Shown: positions 26,945 to 36,041, numbered from the stretch's first letter. The stretch is DNA of 64,000 bases from Mucilaginibacter flavidus (GCF_024055575.1 NZ_JAMXOE010000007.1:124001-188000); one strand, 5' to 3'. The notes: generated by a model not told the origin, from the sequence alone. A program made the numbers and translations.

Positions 26945-27820
26945 CTACTCACCACTGCCACTATTTACTGCCTTCACCATCCTATCCCGCCCGCTCATAT
27001 CTTTCCGTAACTCGATTCCTTTAAAACCTTTATTTTTCAATAATTCAACCGTTTCATTACCATAGCTTTCATTTATCTCAAAAAACAAAAGTCCGTTTTG
27101 AGTTAAGTTCGTTATTGCAAAATTGGCAATGGCTTTATAGAACAACAATGGATCGTTTTCCGGAACAAATAAAGCGGAATGGGGTTCAAAATCGGTTACG
27201 TTGGTATGCATCTGGGTTTTGTCGTACAGTGTAACGTATGGGGGGTTGCTTATAATTATTTCGGATTTCGGAATCTTGATTTCGGATTTGATATTCAGGA
27301 TATCATGCTTAATGAATTCAATATCAACATTGTTGAGCACGGCATTTGATGCTGCAGTTTGCAATGCCTCCCCGGAAATGTCAATGGCAGAAACTTTATA
27401 ACCGGGTAGATTTTTCTTTAAGCTAACGGCGATGCAACCACTGCCTGTCCCTATATCCAAAATACTGCCAACTGCCGACTGCCGACTGCCAACTGACGCC
27501 AACGCCCATTCAACTAATTCCTCTGTCTCAGGGCGCGGGATAAGTACGGATGGATTTACATTAAACGGAAAACCGTAAAACTCCGTTTTGCCTAAAATGT
27601 ATTGTACAGGCTTGCCTGTTTTCAGTTCTTCGAAAATATTATTTAGTTCATTGTTTTGCTCAAGCAGTATTTCAGTTTCGGGGAAAGCCTTTATTTTTGC
27701 TTTTGATAAATTGCATATTTCATTGATTACTAAAAGTGTTATTGCTTCTATTTCGTTAGCGTCATAGATGTCTTTTAACATCCTTTTGTAATTCTCAAAA
27801 ACATCCTTTATAGTTTTCAT
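26945..27820 (-). CDS. prmC: Release factor glutamine methyltransferase with a repeat-encoded insert
   Basis: The 291-residue enzyme methylates the Gln of the GGQ motif in release factors RF1/RF2. The AdoMet site LDIGTGSGCIAV lies at 121-132 and the catalytic NPPY at 192-195; a helical N-terminal substrate domain covers about 1-90, and PVQYILGKTEFYG (71-83) is family-typical. Residues 108-119 (VASVGSRQSAVG-like) are encoded by five tandem 7-bp units (27464-27498) and look foreign to the family. Seven is not a multiple of three, so unit gain or loss would shift the frame. It diverges from ribD with a 33-bp gap. Confidence 0.94.
   Translation of the reverse strand: MKTIKDVFENYKRMLKDIYDANEIEAITLLVINEICNLSKAKIKAFPETEILLEQNNELNNIFEELKTGKPVQYILGKTEFYGFPFNVNPSVLIPRPETEELVEWALASVGSRQSAVGSILDIGTGSGCIAVSLKKNLPGYKVSAIDISGEALQTAASNAVLNNVDIEFIKHDILNIKSEIKIPKSEIIISNPPYVTLYDKTQMHTNVTDFEPHSALFVPENDPLLFYKAIANFAITNLTQNGLLFFEINESYGNETVELLKNKGFKGIELRKDMSGRDRMVKAVNSGSGE
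27464..27498. repeat. Five tandem 7-bp units ACTGCC(A/G) inside prmC
   Basis: Units are ACTGCCA, ACTGCCG, ACTGCCG, ACTGCCA and ACTGACG, in direct tandem on the plus strand. They lie in coding sequence of prmC between the substrate domain and the AdoMet-binding motif. Heptanucleotide tandem repeats of this kind are known from cyanobacterial genomes (STRR elements), usually between genes. Confidence 0.9.
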
Positions 27821-27841
27821 TCAACAAAGTAACATAAAAGC

Positions 27842-27849
27842 TACTTTTG
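27842..27849 (+). promoter_or_regulatory. -7 box next to the ribD start
   Basis: TACTTTTG matches TAnnTTTG and ends 4 bases before the ribD ATG at 27854. The implied start point is at the ATG, suggesting a leaderless message. Confidence 0.55.
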
Positions 27850-27853
27850 CAGC

Positions 27854-28900
27854 ATGGTTCAACACGAAAAATATATGCACCGCTGCTTAGAACTGGCTGC
27901 GTTGGGTCTCGGCTTCGTTAGCCCAAACCCGATAGTTGGTGCTGTTGTTGTGCTGGATGACAAAATAATAGGTGAGGGGTATCACCAAAAGTATGGCGAA
28001 GCCCATGCTGAGGTTAATGCCATCAACCAGGTAATTAATAAGTTTCCAAATTCAGCCGAACTGCTACAACAGTCCACCATTTATGTTTCGCTGGAGCCCT
28101 GTGCACATTACGGCAAAACACCACCCTGTGCCGATTTAATAATTAAGCACCAAATACCAAACGTAGTTATCGGCTGCCGCGACCCTTTTGCGCAAGTGGA
28201 CGGCAAAGGAATTGAAAAATTAGAAGCTGCAGGTATTAATGTGATTATCGGTGTTTTAGAGATTGAATGTAAATGGCTTAACCGCCGTTTTTTTGCGCGT
28301 GTACAAAAGCACCGCCCTTATATCATACTAAAATGGGCGCAGACCCTCGATGTTTTTTTTGCGCCTGTCGATAACAGCCAGTTTTGGATAACCGGCCCCG
28401 AAGCGCGTAAACTGGTACACCAATGGCGTACGGAAGAGGATGCCATATTGGTTGGCAAAAACACGGCGGTCATAGATAACCCGCAATTGAACGTGCGTTA
28501 TGCACAAGGCAAGGCGCCAAAAAGAGTGGTTATAGACCGACGATTAGAACTAAATCCTGATTTGAATTTATTCGACCAATCTGTCGAGACCTTTATATTT
28601 AACGAGGTAAAAACTGATGTTGACGGCAAAAACAAGTATATTGCGCTCGAAGATTTTGAAAGGTACGTACCTCAGTACATTCTATTCCAATTATATCTGC
28701 AGGACATACAATCAGTAATTATTGAAGGCGGAGCTAAAACATTAAATAGTTTTATTGAGGCTGGATTATGGGACGAAGCACGTATTTTTACAGGTGAAAA
28801 GGAATTGAAGCAGGGAATAAAAGCACCCGCAATAAACGGACATATAACTGGCGAATACTTGGTGGGTAGGGATAAGCTAAAGATTGTTGTAAATCAATAA
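27854..28900 (+). CDS. ribD: Bifunctional riboflavin deaminase/reductase
   Basis: The 348-residue cytosolic enzyme carries out two steps of riboflavin synthesis: deamination of the pyrimidine intermediate and reduction of its ribosyl side chain. The zinc deaminase domain shows HAE at 51-53 and EPCAHYGKTPPCADL at 81-95. The reductase domain follows from about 150 with RPYIILKWAQTLD and TEEDAILVGKNTAVIDNPQLNVR near 190-215. The length agrees with the fused enzyme. Promoter and start are almost adjacent. It is the first of a group of plus-strand genes; the following spacer holds AACTTAATCAAT repeats. Confidence 0.96.
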   Translation: MVQHEKYMHRCLELAALGLGFVSPNPIVGAVVVLDDKIIGEGYHQKYGEAHAEVNAINQVINKFPNSAELLQQSTIYVSLEPCAHYGKTPPCADLIIKHQIPNVVIGCRDPFAQVDGKGIEKLEAAGINVIIGVLEIECKWLNRRFFARVQKHRPYIILKWAQTLDVFFAPVDNSQFWITGPEARKLVHQWRTEEDAILVGKNTAVIDNPQLNVRYAQGKAPKRVVIDRRLELNPDLNLFDQSVETFIFNEVKTDVDGKNKYIALEDFERYVPQYILFQLYLQDIQSVIIEGGAKTLNSFIEAGLWDEARIFTGEKELKQGIKAPAINGHITGEYLVGRDKLKIVVNQ

Positions 28901-28906
28901 TCGAAC

Positions 28907-28949
28907 CTAACTTAATCAATTCAATCCAACGCTGTTAACTTAATCAATC
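28907..28949. repeat. AACTTAATCAAT repeats between ribD and the DMT transporter
   Basis: The words AACTTAATCAAT and AATCAATTCAATCC occur twice in direct order in 43 bp. The word is the same as one arm of the pstS-pstC spacer repeat (TTGATTAAGTT inverse), so the family is shared between loci. Confidence 0.65.
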
Positions 28950-28959
28950 TGAAAAATAA

Positions 28960-29835
28960 ATGCTCTACGTTTTTATAAGTATTTGCTTTAGTGTAACGGT
29001 GTCAGTAATGTTTAAGCTGGCAAAACGCTATCATATCGACGTTTACCAGGCGATAACCTGGAACTACTCTATAGCTATAGTGCTTACCTGGCTGTTTTTA
29101 AAGCCGCAGCTAAACCATCTGTCAAATGCGCCCTTCGGGTTGCTCGGCCTGCTGGGTTTGTTGCTGCCGTTGTTATTTGTAATAATTGCTGCATCTGTTA
29201 AATCAAATGGCATAGTACGCACTGATGCCTCGCAGCGTTTATCGCTTTTTATTCCAATTGCCGCGGCCTTTTTACTGTTTAACGAAGTTGCTACCACTAC
29301 CAGGCTGGTTGGCTTAATAGTCGGACTTGCAGCTGTGATTTGCCTTGTTCCATGGCAAAAACAAACACGCGACAGGAAAGTCGGTGCCAGTTCATGGGTT
29401 TATTTATTGGCGGTATTTATCGGTATGGGTATTATCGATGTTTTATTAAAACAGGTTTCACAACTAACAATAGGTACCTCGTTATTTATTGTATATACCC
29501 TTGCCTTTATATTGGCTTTAATTGGCTTGTTTTACCAGGTTTTTAAAAAAACCATGCGTTTTTCGTGGCCGCATATTTTAATCGGCTGGGTGCTGGGAAT
29601 AGCCAATTTCGGTAATATCCTTTTCTACATAAAAGCGCACCAGTCCCTGGCTAAAAACCCGTCGATTGTTTTTGCGTCGATGAACGTTGGCGTTATCATT
29701 GTTGGCACACTGGTGGGCGTAATTATTTTTAAAGAGAAGCTAAGCCTTTTCAATAAAATTGGGCTGCTGTTAGCTATTCTCGCCATTTTTGTGATTTATT
29801 ACCCCAACTTTTTTATTAAACTATTTGCCCATTAA
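28960..29835 (+). CDS. DMT-superfamily (EamA-like) transporter
   Basis: A 291-residue inner-membrane protein with ten predicted helices in two five-helix halves, as in EamA-type carriers. The second half begins near WVYLLAVFIGMGIIDVLLKQ (about 146-166). The DASQRLSLFIPIAAAFLLFNE segment near 89-110 resembles the conserved helix 3-4 region of the family. Transport direction and substrate are unknown. Its stop overlaps the start of the next gene by one base (TAATG), so the two are probably co-translated, although no shared function is obvious. Confidence 0.85.
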   Translation: MLYVFISICFSVTVSVMFKLAKRYHIDVYQAITWNYSIAIVLTWLFLKPQLNHLSNAPFGLLGLLGLLLPLLFVIIAASVKSNGIVRTDASQRLSLFIPIAAAFLLFNEVATTTRLVGLIVGLAAVICLVPWQKQTRDRKVGASSWVYLLAVFIGMGIIDVLLKQVSQLTIGTSLFIVYTLAFILALIGLFYQVFKKTMRFSWPHILIGWVLGIANFGNILFYIKAHQSLAKNPSIVFASMNVGVIIVGTLVGVIIFKEKLSLFNKIGLLLAILAIFVIYYPNFFIKLFAH

Positions 29836-30449
29836 TGCTTTTTGACGATACCTACCGTACTATAGAAAAACCAGTCGAAGGCCTGTTTCGCGACCGCGGA
29901 AGTAAATTCCTGGCATTTGCATACCCGGTGAATAATGAAACCGAACTAAAAAACAACCTGACTCAATTAAAGGCGGAGCATTCCAAAGCAAATCACCACT
30001 GTTGGGCCATGCGTTTAACCCCCGATCGTTCCATCTTCCGCATCAATGACGATGGCGAACCGTCAGGCACCGCCGGCCGGCCTATACTGAATACGTTACT
30101 CTCACGAGACTTAACAAACCTTGCTGTTGTAGTAGTCCGTTATTTTGGCGGTACGTTGTTGGGCGTCCCTGGATTAATAAACGCCTACAAAGTAGCCACC
30201 GAAGAAGCATTGCAGCAGGCTGTCATCGTCGAAAAAACGGTTAACGACATTTATAGCATTGAATTTAATTACCTGCAAATGAATGACATTATGCGTTTAA
30301 TTAAAGAAGACAACCTGGCTATAATTGAACAGTCATTCGATAATAATTGCAGTATCACTGTTTCCATCCGTAAAATGCAGGTAAACCAAACGCTGGCCAA
30401 GATAAGCAAGCTGAACGGCGTGCTTGCCAAATATGTGCATAGCTCATAA
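29835..30449 (+). CDS. YigZ/IMPACT-family protein
   Basis: The 204-residue soluble protein has the UPF0029/IMPACT N-terminal domain. The region HCWAMRL followed by FRINDDGEPSGTAGRPILN (about 74-92) and VVVRYFGGTLLGVPGL (about 101-116) is diagnostic. A C-terminal ferredoxin-like half (about 140-204) ends the protein, as in bacterial YigZ. The eukaryotic relative IMPACT regulates the Gcn2 pathway; the bacterial role is not settled. The ATG overlaps the preceding stop by one base, so it is translationally coupled to the transporter gene. Confidence 0.93.
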   Translation: MLFDDTYRTIEKPVEGLFRDRGSKFLAFAYPVNNETELKNNLTQLKAEHSKANHHCWAMRLTPDRSIFRINDDGEPSGTAGRPILNTLLSRDLTNLAVVVVRYFGGTLLGVPGLINAYKVATEEALQQAVIVEKTVNDIYSIEFNYLQMNDIMRLIKEDNLAIIEQSFDNNCSITVSIRKMQVNQTLAKISKLNGVLAKYVHSS

Positions 30450-30523
30450 ATGTTAATATTTTAGTAAAATCAGGGTGTTTTTATTCCCGGTTTTTGCGCC
30501 ATAAATATGTAATTTAGTCGCGT

Positions 30524-31870
30524 ATGCAATCTTTTGAAATAGATAAGTCGGACTTACTGCGCATTGAAACCGCACTTGAGGGTGATGATGCTGAGTTAGA
30601 ACTGGTTCTGAAGGAATATCACGCTTCGGAGATTGCTTTGCTTTTTGAAAAACTTCCGCAAGAGGCAAAGGAGCGCATAATAAATATCCTGCCTACCGAT
30701 GTTGCCTCGGAAGTAATATCCGAAATGCACGAGGAGCAGGACCCCGGTGAGCTGCTTATCGGCCTCCACCCGGAGAAACGTTCGGAGATTATTGAGGAGT
30801 TGGATTATGATGATGCCACGGATATTATCTCGCAGCTTGACGAAGACGAGCAGCAGGAAATATTAGAAGACCTCGACCAGGACGATGCTGACAGTATCCG
30901 TGCGCTGTTAAAGTACGATGAGGATACTGCGGGCGGACTAATGAACTCCGAGATTATTAAGGTGAATATTAACCTTGATAAGAAAGACGCGCTGGACGAG
31001 ATTATCCGCCAATCGGAAGAGATGGAGGAGTTTTATACCATTTATGTGGTTGATGATGCCGATATTTTACAAGGGATTTTATCTGTAAAATCAATATTAA
31101 AAGCACGGCCTGATGCTCATGTGCGCGATTTGGTAAATACCGACTTTATCTACGTAAAAGCCGAACTCGACCAGGAAGATGTGGCCAGCCTGATTTCGCA
31201 ATATAACCTTACAACCATACCTGTTGTTGACGATAACATGAAACTGCTTGGCCGAGTCACGGTCGATGATATCATGGACGTAATGGAACAGGAAAGCACC
31301 GAGGATATATTGAAAATCAGCGGTGTGTCTGAGGATGAGGAACTTAGCGGTAACTGGAAGGATGCGGTAAAAAGCCGTTTGCCATGGTTGGTTATCAACC
31401 TTGCTACCGCTTACCTTGCCGCCTCGGTAATCCGGCATTTTGACTCGACGGTTGAGCGCTTACCTGCAATTGCGGCCTATATGACTATTATTGCCGGAAT
31501 GGGTGGCAATGCTGCTACACAAGCCCTTGCCGTAACCGTAAGACGTATTTCATTAAGCGACCTTAGTGATAAACAAGCTTATAATACAGTTTTAAAAGAA
31601 TTTTTGGTAGGCATGCTAAACGGTGCAGCTAATGGATTAATTGTATTTTTTGTAGCAATGTTTTACGATGCAAGCCCAAAGTTGGGGTTAGTATTGTTTT
31701 TGGCGATGACTGGAAATCTTATAATCGCAGGTTTGACCGGAGCTTCAATTCCACTAGTATTAAAAAGAGTTGGAATAGACCCTGCGGTGGCATCATCCAT
31801 CATCATAACTACTTTTACAGACTGCGCGGGATTTTTGCTCCCTTTATGGTTCGCAACAAAACTTTTATAA
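30524..31870 (+). CDS. mgtE: Magnesium transporter MgtE
   Basis: A 448-residue Mg2+ channel. The acidic N-domain (about 1-130) has the superhelical repeat pattern of MgtE_N (EELDYDDATDIISQLDEDEQ and similar). Two CBS domains follow (about 135-255), then five membrane helices from about 285 with the pore segment AAYMTIIAGMGGNAATQALAVTVRR (about 314-338), where GNAATQ is a family hallmark. Cytosolic Mg2+ bound between N and CBS domains closes the channel in characterised members. The gene stands alone, 74 bp after the YigZ gene. Confidence 0.95.
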   Translation: MQSFEIDKSDLLRIETALEGDDAELELVLKEYHASEIALLFEKLPQEAKERIINILPTDVASEVISEMHEEQDPGELLIGLHPEKRSEIIEELDYDDATDIISQLDEDEQQEILEDLDQDDADSIRALLKYDEDTAGGLMNSEIIKVNINLDKKDALDEIIRQSEEMEEFYTIYVVDDADILQGILSVKSILKARPDAHVRDLVNTDFIYVKAELDQEDVASLISQYNLTTIPVVDDNMKLLGRVTVDDIMDVMEQESTEDILKISGVSEDEELSGNWKDAVKSRLPWLVINLATAYLAASVIRHFDSTVERLPAIAAYMTIIAGMGGNAATQALAVTVRRISLSDLSDKQAYNTVLKEFLVGMLNGAANGLIVFFVAMFYDASPKLGLVLFLAMTGNLIIAGLTGASIPLVLKRVGIDPAVASSIIITTFTDCAGFLLPLWFATKLL

Positions 31871-31926
31871 CCTCGTTGAAAAAATTAAGATAATTATAAA
31901 AATAGATTCAATAAACAGAATATATA

Positions 31927-32934
31927 ATGACCGAAGTAAGATATAACTGGACAAAAGAAGAAATAGCCGAAATATATCACAGGCCGCTATTGGACCTTGT
32001 TTACGAAGCTGCAACTGTGCACCGCGAAAATGCGGACTACTCAGAAGTGCAGATCAGCTCGTTGATATCAATAAAAACTGGCGGTTGCCCCGAGGATTGT
32101 GCCTATTGCCCGCAAGCTGCACGTTACAACACTGGTGTTGATGTGCATGCCATTATGCCTGTAAACGAAGTCATACTTGCGGCCCAAAAAGCAAAAGACG
32201 GTGGTGCCTCGCGCCTTTGCATGGGCGCTGCCTGGCGCGAGGTGCGCGATAACCGTGATTTTGATAAAGTGATAGATATGGTGAAAGCCGTAAACGAGCT
32301 GGATATGGAAGTTTGCTGCACGCTCGGTATGCTTAACGAGCACCAGGCGCAACGTTTGGCCGATGCCGGCCTGTATGCTTACAACCATAACCTCGACACA
32401 TCTGAAGATGATTATAAGCGCATCATCACCACCCGTACTTACGATGACCGCCTGAAAACATTGGAACACGTGCGCAAAGCAAAACTAACCGTTTGCAGCG
32501 GCGGTATTATTGGCTTGGGCGAAACAGTGGAAGACAGGATATCAATGTTGAAAACATTATCAAATCTGCCTAAGCACCCGGAATCGGTTCCAATTAATGC
32601 TTTGGTACCTGTACAAGGCACCCCGCTTGCCGACCAACCACGTGTGTCTGTGTGGGATATGGTACGAATGATTGCTACCACCCGTATAATAATGCCAAAA
32701 ACAGTTGTACGCTTGTCTGCGGGCCGTACGGAAATGAGTTTGGTTGAACAAGCGTTTTGCTTTATGGCGGGAGCAAACTCAATTTTTGCAGGTGAGAAGT
32801 TGTTAACCACACCAAACCCGTCTTTTGATACCGATATGGCCATGTTTGAGTTGCTTGGGTTAAAACCACGCAAAGCATTTAAAAACGGCCGGCCGGGTAA
32901 AGTTGAGAATGTTGAAGAGGTCGTAGAAAGCTAA
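31927..32934 (+). CDS. bioB: Biotin synthase
   Basis: The 335-residue radical-SAM enzyme inserts sulfur into dethiobiotin. The cluster motif [10 protein letters not shown] (about 53-62; CxxxCxxC) binds the 4Fe-4S that cleaves AdoMet. Further Cys and Arg for the auxiliary cluster are in [25 protein letters not shown] and the C-terminal [19 protein letters not shown] near 158 is also family-typical. No other bio genes lie nearby. A strong hairpin (32947-32979) follows directly. Confidence 0.97.
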   Translation: MTEVRYNWTKEEIAEIYHRPLLDLVYEAATVHRENADYSEVQISSLISIKTGGCPEDCAYCPQAARYNTGVDVHAIMPVNEVILAAQKAKDGGASRLCMGAAWREVRDNRDFDKVIDMVKAVNELDMEVCCTLGMLNEHQAQRLADAGLYAYNHNLDTSEDDYKRIITTRTYDDRLKTLEHVRKAKLTVCSGGIIGLGETVEDRISMLKTLSNLPKHPESVPINALVPVQGTPLADQPRVSVWDMVRMIATTRIIMPKTVVRLSAGRTEMSLVEQAFCFMAGANSIFAGEKLLTTPNPSFDTDMAMFELLGLKPRKAFKNGRPGKVENVEEVVES

Positions 32935-32946
32935 ATTATTTCCGCG

Positions 32947-32979
32947 CAGGAAATGTCCTGATATCCGGGACATTTCCTG
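32947..32979. terminator. Hairpin between convergent bioB and nuclease genes
   Basis: A perfect 12-bp stem (CAGGAAATGTCC with GGACATTTCCTG) and a 9-base loop sits between two convergent stop codons, 12 bp after bioB and 4 bp after the nuclease stop. The U-tract is weak on both sides, but position and symmetry suggest a bidirectional terminator. Confidence 0.7.
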
Positions 32980-32982
32980 TGT

Positions 32983-33822
32983 TTAATTCCCTCCTGTAAA
33001 TTTTCTATTTTCTAAAGTTTGCTGAACAGTTTGTGGCAGCGCCGATAATAAATTATACCCGGTAGCAGCTTCAATGCTTTTTACAGTGCAGGTATAATTC
33101 ATCCAGTTATTGGTAATATTATTATCGTTTGGTGTATCTATGGCTATTACCTGCGTGGTTTCATCAATGCGGTTTAAGTCATCATCGCCTTCTGGGATAA
33201 TAACAACTACTTTCCATATGTGCGCAGGCACATTTATCCGTCCGTTATCAATCGTGGTTGCATAACCACTGCGCCCTGTGCCGCCACTACCGTAAACGCC
33301 CATTATAATGTAAACCTCGTTACCGTTTTTCACTTTGCTGCGGCAATAGCTTTCCAGGTGCTCCCAGGTATGCTCGTTGTTATTTGGCGCCTGCGGGATG
33401 ATGTTATCCATTAAAAAAGTAGCTGAATTGGCATCAGTGGAGCTGGTCCTGTCACCGCTTGGGCAGTTGTGGCCTTTATCAAAGCCTGTTCGTTTGTAAC
33501 TCGTATTGTCGGCCTCGTACCAGCCATCGGGTAAAGTTTCGTCGGGCCTGAAATTGTTTAGCCTGTCTGTTTGGCCTAAATCGCTGCTGCACAAATGCCA
33601 GCTTACCCAGTTAGGTTCGCCCTTGTCCCTGTTATAGCTTTCAATGTAGTATTTATGATCTATCAGATAATTGTCGGCATTTGACAGGGCATTGCTGGCA
33701 CCGCTGGGGTTGCCAAGTGCCATGTTGTTGTTGTCTGTTTGCTGGTGGGCATGTTGTTTACAGCCGGTAATTGAAAATAATGCTATTGCTAATAGGCCAG
33801 TTATCAGTTTATTTTGACGCAT
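32983..33822 (-). CDS. Secreted DNA/RNA non-specific endonuclease lipoprotein
   Basis: A 279-residue nuclease of the ββα-metal (NUC1) family. A lipoprotein signal with SITGC places the lipidated Cys near 21. The catalytic motif is GFDKGHNCPSGDRTSS near 112-127, where DKGH stands for the usual DRGH with the active His; the metal-binding Asn lies in FLMDNIIPQAPNNNEHTWEHLE near 136-157. Such enzymes degrade extracellular nucleic acid for nutrients. It is convergent with bioB and has its own upstream region of 250 bp. Confidence 0.9.
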   Translation of the reverse strand: MRQNKLITGLLAIALFSITGCKQHAHQQTDNNNMALGNPSGASNALSNADNYLIDHKYYIESYNRDKGEPNWVSWHLCSSDLGQTDRLNNFRPDETLPDGWYEADNTSYKRTGFDKGHNCPSGDRTSSTDANSATFLMDNIIPQAPNNNEHTWEHLESYCRSKVKNGNEVYIIMGVYGSGGTGRSGYATTIDNGRINVPAHIWKVVVIIPEGDDDLNRIDETTQVIAIDTPNDNNITNNWMNYTCTVKSIEAATGYNLLSALPQTVQQTLENRKFTGGN

Positions 33823-34073
33823 CTCGAGACCGTGGGAACTTAAAATTAAAGGCAGAAAGATAAAGAATAAGGTATTACTTTTTACCTAGACTTATAAACA
33901 TTTAGCCGCCAGTTTCCATTAGTGCCCGCGACAGCAAAACCATCAACTAATTGACTATTCTCTTATCATCACTCACCATTTGCCACAATGTGTAAAAATG
34001 ACACAATAAATTTCTTTATCCCATTTTAATCATTTAGTTTTACTACACCACATTAAAAAACCAATTAAACAAT

Positions 34074-35003
34074 ATGAATTACAACAGGCGTAAGTTTTTG
34101 CAAAGCACAGGTACACTGGTACTTGGCGGTTTGGCTTTATCAGGTAAGGCCGGCTCACTTCTTTCGGGCATGGCCCCGCACCCGGTAGGGCTACAGCTTT
34201 TTACTTTCTTCGGTATTATTGATGACGATGTAAAAGGTACCTTAACCAAAATTGCGGCTGTTGGTTATAAAGAAATGGAATCGGCGTTCAGCAAAAAGGG
34301 TGGCTACTACGGCATGAAACCAAAGGACTTTAAAGCCATGGTGAATGATTTGGGCATGAAATGGAAATCGCACCACGTGTTGGGCGCGCCGTTCAAAATG
34401 CCTCCGGGTGCGAAAATGCCAAACGGACCGGATGGCAAACCAATGGTTATCCCGCCAATGAAAAATCTGCGCGACAATATGCAGGAACTTGTTGACGATG
34501 CTGCCGAGGGTGGTATACAATACCTGGTTTGCGCTAATGCCCCGACAGGTACAATTGAAGAAATAAAATCATCGATAGACATATTAAACAAAACCGGCGT
34601 TGCTTGTAAGAAAGCGGGCATCCTGTTTTGTTATCATAACCACGACATGGAATTTAAGGCAGTTGACGGCCAGGTGCCATACCACATGCTGTTAACAGAA
34701 ACCGATGCCAAAAATGTTAAAATGGAACTCGACCTTGCCTGGGCGGTTAAAGGCGGACAAGACCCGGTTCAATTATTTAAAGACCATCCCGGCCGCTTCC
34801 CGTTGTGGCATGTGAAAGATTTGGATGCTACACGAAACACCATATTGCCAGTTGGAAGTGGTACGATAGATTTTAAGAGGATTTTTGCGAATAAAGCAGA
34901 ATCTGGCATGCAACATTTTTTTGTTGAGCACGACGGCCCTAAAGATGCATTGGCCAGTATCAAAAGCAGCTACGAATATATTTCGGGTACGCTGAAAGCC
35001 TAA
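34074..35003 (+). CDS. Tat-exported sugar phosphate isomerase/epimerase-like protein
   Basis: A 309-residue protein with a Tat-type signal (NRRKFLQSTGTLVLGGLAL, residues 4-22) followed by a TIM-barrel of the AP endonuclease family 2/xylose isomerase type. FCYHNHDMEFK near 183-193, MELDLAWAVKGG near 217-228, LWHVKDLDA near 244-252 and FVEHDG near 282-287 carry the metal-binding Glu, Asp and His residues of the fold. Such exported proteins are common in Bacteroidota carbohydrate metabolism; the substrate is unknown. A strong terminator follows 107 bp later. Confidence 0.9.
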   Translation: MNYNRRKFLQSTGTLVLGGLALSGKAGSLLSGMAPHPVGLQLFTFFGIIDDDVKGTLTKIAAVGYKEMESAFSKKGGYYGMKPKDFKAMVNDLGMKWKSHHVLGAPFKMPPGAKMPNGPDGKPMVIPPMKNLRDNMQELVDDAAEGGIQYLVCANAPTGTIEEIKSSIDILNKTGVACKKAGILFCYHNHDMEFKAVDGQVPYHMLLTETDAKNVKMELDLAWAVKGGQDPVQLFKDHPGRFPLWHVKDLDATRNTILPVGSGTIDFKRIFANKAESGMQHFFVEHDGPKDALASIKSSYEYISGTLKA

Positions 35004-35110
35004 TGTTAAGTCGATAGCCTTTAGTCGGAAGCCCTAAGTCGAATTTTGCTTTTTCTAATTTAGAACTCAAGACCAACGGCCAATTTTTGATTGACATGAC
35101 TCTAATGATC

Positions 35111-35158
35111 ATAAAACGCAAAAGCCGCCATTTATCCATGGCGGCTTTTGCGTTTTAT
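35111..35158. terminator. Strong bidirectional terminator hairpin
   Basis: A perfect 20-bp stem: the arm at 35111-35130 (ATAAAACGCAAAAGCCGCCA) pairs with 35139-35158, with an 8-base loop. A GC-rich core with flanking A-rich and T-rich tracts on both sides makes it a good Rho-independent terminator for both the isomerase gene (plus) and the small paralogous genes (minus). Confidence 0.9.
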
Positions 35159-35185
35159 GTTATTGCAATATTTAAAGTATACGTT

Positions 35186-35536
35186 TTACGATAGTGGCGA
35201 TGGTTTAATAGCCGACCTTATTGTCTTAACCCAATTTTTCATCCACTGGTAAACTGTTGAGTACTCAAGGTAATTCCTGATTGAATCATCATTTCGGATA
35301 GTGGTAACCAAATCGCGCAGTACATTTTTTAATGGTGATGATTTGCTAACCCTTGTAACCATTTCTTCAAGCTGATCGGCATAAACAACAGCCTCGTACT
35401 CATTGTCAAAAATCAAAGAGGTTTCATTGTTCCTTTTCTCTTTAATGCCTTTTGATGGGATAGGCAACTGGTAGTTCTTAAAATCAGCAAAGGTTAACCT
35501 TGTTTTACCGGTGGGTGGAATGTTGATGCGTAACAT
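35186..35536 (-). CDS. Unrecognised small protein, paralogue A (116 aa)
   Basis: A 116-residue soluble protein that I cannot assign to a family. It is clearly paralogous to the product of 35561-35839. Shared positions include YQLPIP (22-27; YQLPAP in the partner), a Gly four residues on, NN, LIF, the block YEAVVYADQLEEM (48-60; EEAIIYAAQLENL) and TIRNDDSIRNYL (79-90; AIRNDEFVQSY). It has an extra C-terminal helix-like segment of about 25 residues, EYSTVYQWMKNWVKTIRSA. It lies 24 bp behind the partner on the same strand, so the two form an operon ending at the strong hairpin. Confidence 0.8.
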   Translation of the reverse strand: MLRINIPPTGKTRLTFADFKNYQLPIPSKGIKEKRNNETSLIFDNEYEAVVYADQLEEMVTRVSKSSPLKNVLRDLVTTIRNDDSIRNYLEYSTVYQWMKNWVKTIRSAIKPSPLS

Positions 35537-35560
35537 AAGATTTATTATTTTAGTAGTTTT

Positions 35561-35839
35561 TTATCTTGTATAACTCTGTACAAATTCGTCGTTTCGGATA
35601 GCCATAATAATGTCGCTTATTGCCACATATTGTGGAGTGTTTTTATCATTTAGTTCGTTTGATAAGTTTTCAAGCTGTGCTGCATAAATAATTGCTTCTT
35701 CCTCGTCTTCAAACTTTAATATCAAATCATTATTAATCTCAGCATCGACACCACTAAGCGGAGCAGGCAATTGATATTGCTCAAACGCTGAGAAACTTAA
35801 ATTTGTATTATCGTTTTGCGAAACAGTGATATTTATCAT
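35561..35839 (-). CDS. Unrecognised small protein, paralogue B (92 aa)
   Basis: A 92-residue acidic soluble protein, first gene of a two-gene unit with its paralogue at 35186-35536. The start INITVSQNDNTNLSFSAFEQ looks like beta strands, the middle (about 45-62, DEEEAIIYAAQLENLSNE) like an amphipathic helix, and it ends at SYTR right after the shared AIRNDEF motif. No signal peptide or membrane segment. The two proteins share perhaps a third of positions by eye. I know no described family with this pattern; a homomeric or heteromeric partnership is inference. Confidence 0.8.
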   Translation of the reverse strand: MINITVSQNDNTNLSFSAFEQYQLPAPLSGVDAEINNDLILKFEDEEEAIIYAAQLENLSNELNDKNTPQYVAISDIIMAIRNDEFVQSYTR

Positions 35840-36041
35840 ATTCTATTATTAAATTACGGTCATCCGGTAACTGTTCAACACTGTAAAGGTAAAGGTGTTT
35901 TAACAATTTTGCATTTAATTATTGTTAAGTTTATTACATTTTTATGCACAACTACTTAACTATAACATAATACGTACCATTTTGAAATAACGTTGTCTTT
36001 AACTATTTTGAAGCGGTAATAAATTTAGCCCCATCGCCACT

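Noticed and set aside
27464..27498. Possible CRISPR array
   Set aside because: Units are 7 bp and in direct contact with no spacers; it is a tandem repeat in coding sequence.
32439..32873. 144-codon minus-strand frame over bioB
   Set aside because: Its length follows from codon use of bioB; no promoter, start signal or domain supports it.
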